NCBI RefSeq assembly: GCF_964355755.1 | Contig: NC_092675.1 | Coordinates: 15,329,312-15,393,311, forward strand | Length of the DNA: 64,000 nucleotides | Source of the DNA: Antedon mediterranea | Taxonomy: Eukaryota; Echinodermata; Crinoidea; Comatulida; Antedonidae | Direction of reading: 5' to 3' | In this document: positions 58,531 through 64,000 of the stretch, piece after piece | How positions within the stretch are numbered: position 1 is the first letter of the stretch | How the letters are laid out: each line of letters opens with the position of its first letter | The notes under the pieces: generated by a model | Databases searched by the model: none | Told to the model about the DNA's origin: nothing | What the model saw: the letters and a program-made list of their open reading frames with translations, nothing else | Made by a program: the position numbers and the translations under genes

Positions 58531-59620
58531 GTTGATGTCCCATTCATTTTATCTATTTCATCATGTCATATTCATTATTATCTTATTATTTCCTAATACT
58601 AATGTAATATTTTCTTATAAATAAGCTTGAAATGAATGTGTTTACGTTCGTTACGTTAGATAGATGCATAAAGAAGAGAGTTCATTCCCCTGACATCATA
58701 CTGCTAACTTTGAACAGTATATATGCAACCTTGGGAATGATGGATCTTATTATAAACAGGCTTTCTTTCTCTTCAGAAAACAAAATTTGTACTACCAGAA
58801 AAATGTTTTATGAAGATAAGTTTTACAGCAAAACTATATTAAAATTGTGGTCTTAATGAGTTGTGGGTTCCAGTTTTTATTACCCAATGAAAGTAAAAAT
58901 CTAAAGCATTAATTGATAAGGGTCAGAATCAGATATGTGTTATCAACAAGGGAAACAAGAATATTCTCTTTAATATTACAATGAAAAACATACTCAACAT
59001 TGCTTTTGTGTTCTCTAGATGGGGATCAGTGAATGGCCAGAGTCCTATAAATTGTGAATTGAAATTGTGAAGTGTAGATGAAGTTATGAACTGCTATTCT
59101 GATTCTGATGACTAGTAGCTGGCACCGCTTTCCCTACACAATCAAACTCATATAATGAGGCTATAGGTTATAGTACGAAGTAGGACTCTTTTGAAACGGT
59201 TTTCTGTATTCTAGAATTAAAATCAACATGTTTTGGCTTTTCAATAATAACAGACGTAGGCTACAGTTAGTTATTGGCAATAATAGCGATAAATGTTAAG
59301 CGTTTGATCACTGTTTTCGCGATAAAACAAATCCAAAGTCCTTATACGATGACGTCACACACGTACCATTACGTAATGCAATTTTACCGTATCTTTAGCC
59401 ACACACCGTAACAAAATCTACCTCATGAGTTTTCATTGTTGTTAACATACAAGAGTACCTGTAATTTCAATTTGCTAATTTGAACTGCATTAGGCTTAAA
59501 TTTGCCAAAATGTTTAGTTATTTGAAGAAACACTGCAATATCCAGATCAAACAGAAACAATAAATAAAATTCAACTAATGATATTTTTTATTTGAATTAC
59601 TAAATACTATCTATACAAAT
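58531..59620 (+). other. Intergenic, nothing recognised
   Basis: AT-rich, with a few small ORFs lacking motifs. Confidence 0.5.
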
Positions 59621-59621
59621 C

Positions 59622-59722
59622 TGATAAGATAAACTTGTTTATCAGTTAAGATAAACTCGTTTATCAGTTAAGATAAACTCGTTTATCAGTTATGATAAAC
59701 TCGTTTATTAGTTAATGTTTAA
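59622..59722. repeat. Four-copy tandem repeat of a palindromic 22-bp unit
   Basis: GATAAACTCGTTTATCAGTTAA-type unit. Each copy contains the perfect palindrome arms GATAAAC / GTTTATC around TC. The outermost copies have one or two changes. Confidence 0.92.
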
Positions 59723-60009
59723 AATATATTATGAATATAATGTTCAGATTTCATGTTATGTTACATACACATTTTAAAATGTTAAATTAAATTCCGAAAA
59801 AAAAACCCACAGCAATGTGCTATCCCATACTTATTAACTTAATTAAAACTTAACTACTATACAAAAATAACATGGAATGTTTCGTGAATTTTTTTTCCAA
59901 AACATTGTTTTTATTTTAATGTTTAATTTCACATAATTTTTATGGATTGAGGTATTTCTCAATAGAAATTTGGTAGCAAGTATTAATGTTTAATATTTAT
60001 CATCGATAA

Positions 60010-60190
60010 AGCTTCTCTCATTCAGTGCCCACCTTGACCAGAAGAAAGGCATGAAACAATACGTCAGAGGCAGATACTAGATGCAATGGCTGCCATACGA
60101 GTCAGCAGTGTTGATTTCAGCACCCGATTTTCCCAGATAGTCGCCCAACGTTGCTTAACTTCAGTGTTTCAACATGTGATAGCACATTTT
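60010..60190 (-). repeat. 5S-rRNA-like SINE fragment (tentative)
   Basis: On the minus strand, GAAGTTAAGCAACGTTGGGC and then CTGGGAAAATCGGGTGCTGA (60121-60162 on +) resemble the 5S rRNA internal promoter region and 3' part (5S has GAAGCTAAGC and CTGGGAATACCGGGTGCTG), with about 25 bases missing between them. The following CTGACTCGTATGGCAGCC and a conserved-looking tail could be a SINE body. Not an intact 5S gene. Confidence 0.4.
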
Positions 60191-60419
60191 ATGAGCTTTC
60201 ATTTGATACCAAATGTTTCTTCCAAAACATTCATTATATAGTTAAACAAAAAAATTATATTACCAAATATTCTTGTTTTGCATTATGTTACAATGTGAAT
60301 CAAATGCAGGGTTTTTTTTATTCAATCTGATTCAAATGACAGGAATCATTTAAAACAAATGAATCTTTTATATTTGTGGAAGGGTACAAATAATTTCATT
60401 TGGTTAATGATGAAAAGTT

Positions 60420-60668
60420 ACTTTTTATCATTCCATTTATTTGTACCATTGAACTTATAAACATTCATTATTTGTTTGTTGTTTTATTATTTCTTTTTTT
60501 TTTCTTTCTTTTTTCTGTGTTGTTTAAATCTCATCTTTGTTTAGGCATGTCTGTCACAAGCTTTTTGCTTTTTTTTAACATGCCTTCTTCAATTTAATTA
60601 CCTTTCTTTACACCATTTTGTATACTGTTTTAATTTGAAGAAAATAAATTGATTGATTGATTGATATA
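60420..60668 (+). mobile_element. LINE 3' end with (TTGA)n tail
   Basis: T-rich stretch, then TTTAATTTGAAGAAAATAAA and ATTGATTGATTGATTGATA (60646-60666), the usual short-repeat 3' terminus of CR1/jockey-type elements. No coding part kept. Confidence 0.6.
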
Positions 60669-62089
60669 CTATGCTGTCCAGAGCATTCAGGTCCTATTAA
60701 CATGAGAACTGTAATCTACACTTATGACAACTGTAATCTACACTTTCTTATGTTTTTGAATATCGGAATGCAATATTTATGAAACTTGTATACATATTAC
60801 ATCAGTTTCATATATCTATTTTTGTTATAAACCTGATAAAATCTACAGTTGCAGCAATTATTTACTTTAGAAGTAGCAATAATCATGCATGTATTATTAT
60901 ATCTTAATCATGGACAGCAACATTAATCAATTTTGTTTTGTTTTCCAAGTTGTGACATTCTTTGCAATGTGTTCAACACCATCACAATCCTCAACCATGA
61001 TTATTGAGTCAACACATTTTAGACTGAAAGAAAGGAGAAAAAGAGACACAATTAACATTATAATCCCTATACAAATGAAAATGGATAATACAAATAATAA
61101 TTTAAATTAGTAATTATATTTAGTTAGCTTAAAATTAGTGCTGTTATTACAGTAACCAGGTAAAACAAATACTGCTCACTTTTGTCCAATAACACTAGCA
61201 AGTTTTTCATCATTCCAATCAGTTGGCGACACAATGACAACAATTGCACTCGGTACAATAATCTCCCACAGTCTCAACAGCCAAGCTACAAGATTACAAT
61301 TGAACATTGAACAAAAATGATTAAAGAACAGGACTTTGTGTTTAATAAAAGAAGCATTAGAAAGGAAATTGCTCATAGTATCATCGTTAGTGTTGATTAT
61401 ATTTTCATGATCCTTTCAGTATGTTAGTTGTCTCATGCCTGTGTTGTGTCCAACAAAACCAACAAGTTTTAATCATAACAGCGATAAATGTCTTTTAAGG
61501 TTGCATTCAGAAGTTGTATTAATTACAGTATCTGGTGTATCTGTTGACAATAATTAAGATATTAAACTGATGACTATAGTTCCAATACTAAAATTAATAT
61601 AAACAAAATATTCTATTAAACATATAAAATAGAAGGCAATGCTGAATTCCTGATTTCAGTACTTGGACTATATTTCTAAACAAAAAAAAAAAAAAAAAAA
61701 ATTACAAAAAGATATATTGTTAATAATTTACTCTTTATGTAAATGTTACTACCAAAAAGAGTATAAAATTGTCTTGAGATAAATTAACGCTTTTAAATGG
61801 TAGGCTACTAAACTAAGTTTGGGTTTTTTTTAAACTTGTAACCATGTAAATTACCTACAAGCTACAGAGGCAATTACATAGAATACATAAATAATGGAAA
61901 TGCATGAACTGCTTCAAATAGTCTAAGATGCTCTAATTTACTCAAAAATTAATGTTGTCCATTTTTATATACAATATGCATATGCAACTTGTAGGGCGTT
62001 GATTGTTCAGGAGGGTTTTTAGAGAGGCATTCGGGGGAGGTGTAATAATGGTATAATCTATATATTATAAATTTATGTGAGGGCAAAAT
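60669..62089 (+). other. Intergenic, nothing recognised
   Basis: AT-rich. A run of about 20 A at 61681-61701. A phrase near 62000 (TTGTTCAGGAGGGTTTTTAG) resembles one at 48730 inside the fold-back element. Confidence 0.45.
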
Positions 62090-62665
62090 TCGGTAAATGG
62101 CGCGTTACTTCTAGAATGTTTTTGGGTATATAAGGTTGTTTCATAATTTCGGTACTGATTTTAACCACCTAATGTAACCTTGTTTACTAAATAAGTTGAG
62201 CTAGATAATTAGTTACTGACAAATAAAACGAGTTTAGGTTCAACGATTTTCCCCAAATAGGGGTGTTTTCCGATCATAGTATACACTGTCTAATGGATTT
62301 CAATGCTGAAAAATACCCCCACACAATAATATGAGGATTGCATTGACCTATCTCCTTCTTTGATAATTGTTTTTAATAGCTGAATAATTGGGTAAACAAC
62401 TCGAGTACAGCATCATAATGTTGAAAACAAGCCGATTTTCTTTTAAAAATACTATTTTGATAGATTTTATATACGTTTATACAAACGTATTGCTTGGTGA
62501 TGAATGGACATTCCAATCTCTCAGTATAATTATGTGGTATAACACAAGTAGGTAAATTGATGGGCCCTTGGGAGATAAACTTAAAACCTTTGACAATAAA
62601 AATTTAAAAACCATTTTTTGCCGCCAAAGTGCAAATTTCTTACTGTGAGTGTAGGTAATGTTTAA
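62090..62665. repeat. Right arm of the large inverted repeat
   Basis: Reverse-complement partner of 55855-56420. TAATTAGTTACTGAC, CCCCAAATAGGGGTGTTTTC, CCGATCATAGTATACACTGTC and TACTGTGAGTGTAGG align with the left arm. Confidence 0.8.
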
Positions 62666-64000
62666 ACACATAATTATACAAATAGGCCTAAACTTTATTA
62701 CTGAAAGTTGCTTTTGACGTTAATTGTATTAACTAGATGGTACGCAAGTGAATCGAGCATACCATCTATGTCGTGCCCACAGATGGTTATTGAATACACA
62801 GTAATTTCAGTGTAAAAAAACTAACAATTTTAAATGTACTAGTCCTGTACACAGGACTATAATACATTGTCGCTTACAGAAACAAATAAATAGACACGAT
62901 GATTCATGTATTCAACTAAAATTAGCACCCTGGGAATTACTTCCGAAATAGCAACTTCTCACAATTGATTTGGACTCATTTAAACAAACCCAATTTGTGT
63001 TTTGTATGTAACATTAGGGGTTGAGGGATGGGGAAGAGAATGTGTACAAAGAGGAACAATTTTTAAATATATTCTTTATCCAGTAACGAAATATTTTGTT
63101 CATGTTTTATAGGCCTTTAATAATATACCACTAAATACAGTAAAACATTTGCGATTTAATACTTTGTCAATGTCATAGTCGATTGAAATAGTAAAGTACA
63201 TGTAATGATTGTGTACCTCCAAAATGTAATGTTTAAATGAATGAATTGATGAAAGAATCGTCTGTGGACTATATCTACTATGGTGAACATTTGGTCAAAA
63301 TGCGCTGAGTAGGTAAATCTAACTAACAGAAGACAAAGTGATCACATAACCTCATTGGCATGCCAGAGGTAATAATATAAGTACTGTATGTAATCGTCCA
63401 TTGATTGCCTAATTATATGAAATGGTACCCTTCACTAAAAACAATTTTTTACAAATACCACATACATACCTGTCATGTTGACTCCAGATTTTTCATTTTT
63501 TTAATACAAATTAAACATCTACACAACCAACAAAATGCCTTTTATTTCTTTTTAAAATATTATTGAAAAATATGAAAAACAATTTCTTAGTAAACAACAT
63601 TAGTATCAGAACATTCAGGTATGTTGCTCTTGAGAAAAACATTTTTGTGGTTTTGTTTTAAATGCAAATTTATGCAAACAATGATATTTTAAAAAGATAA
63701 ATGATGACATTTTGGCAACGGAGCAGGCCATAAAATAACATTCTTTAATAACATATTGCAGCAGAACAATCAATACAGAATATTTCAGTCAAAATGTATA
63801 TTTTATGGCCTGTTGCCTTTTTTGTACTTTTATAATTGTCAACTAACGTTTATAAAATGTTTCTATTTAGACTTGCAGGGATGAAAGATCCAGCAAATTA
63901 TATTCTCTTCATTCTTGACATTTTATGATATAAAAATGGTATTCCCAATTTGAAAATGGTTTTTTAAATCATTGTCACCGAAAAGAAAGTAGAAAATCAA
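62666..64000 (+). other. Intergenic; direct repeat and a short hairpin only
   Basis: 63124-63210 is a direct repeat of 55610-55690 (CACTAAATACAGTAAAACAT, TTGCGA.TTAATACTTTGTCA, GATTGAAATAGTAAAGTACA). 62733-62775 has an AGATGGTA / TACCATCT hairpin next to AACTAG. No gene recognised to the window end. Confidence 0.5.

Noticed and set aside
60121-60162. Intact 5S rRNA gene
   Set aside because: Only two short 5S-like blocks remain and the part between them and the 5' half are missing.

Overview
This is a eukaryotic, AT-rich, intron- and transposon-dense window. It carries the 3' half of one host gene, lysosomal alpha-mannosidase (MAN2B1-like), on the + strand: nine GT-AG exons between 3932 and 41755 that join in phase to 1209 nt (402 codons plus stop). 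The protein matches the C-terminal part of animal GH38 lysosomal mannosidases; the catalytic N-terminal exons lie upstream of the window. Frequent AGGCCTA words, Penelope-like, CR1/jockey-like and Tx1/L1-like retroelements and many fold-back DNA elements suggest a marine invertebrate deuterostome, most likely an echinoderm. The species is an inference. I see no tRNA, intact rRNA, CRISPR array or prokaryotic gene.

Layout. 1-1810: decayed LINE. 1811-3931: presumed upstream intron with a small GC-rich patch. 3932-8168: mannosidase exons 1-5, with a 0.86 kb MITE, a Helitron-like element and a 38-copy, 16-bp minisatellite in the introns. 8169-21754: a 13.6 kb intron holding a small palindromic MITE, a second Helitron-like element, a 0.93 kb hairpin-ended element, a Tx1/L1-like LINE split by a TTAA-flanked fold-back element, and another TTAA element. 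21755-22310: exons 6-7. 22311-41275: a 19 kb intron holding a Penelope-like element split by a 3.2 kb TIR element, then a roughly 12 kb nested hAT transposon containing a 5.1 kb CACAG-type element made of satellite arrays, a young LTR element without pol, and a third Helitron-like copy. 41276-41755: exons 8-9, followed by a poly(A) signal.

42298-51149: a small Harbinger-like MITE and an 8.4 kb reverse-oriented copy of the 3.2 kb TIR element, itself carrying three further insertions (a 9-bp-TSD element, a Helentron-like element and a 3 kb hairpin). 51150-64000: two more LINEs (minus at 52789-54610, plus at 56540-58530), a pair of inverted arms around the second LINE, a palindromic tandem repeat, a 5S-like SINE fragment, and otherwise unassigned AT-rich DNA.

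The genes do not form an operon or pathway. The organising theme is one housekeeping lysosomal gene whose introns and 3' flank have been expanded by repeated, nested transposon insertion. Several insertions can be dated relative to each other, because removing them restores an interrupted reading frame or an empty site that a second copy in the same window preserves.
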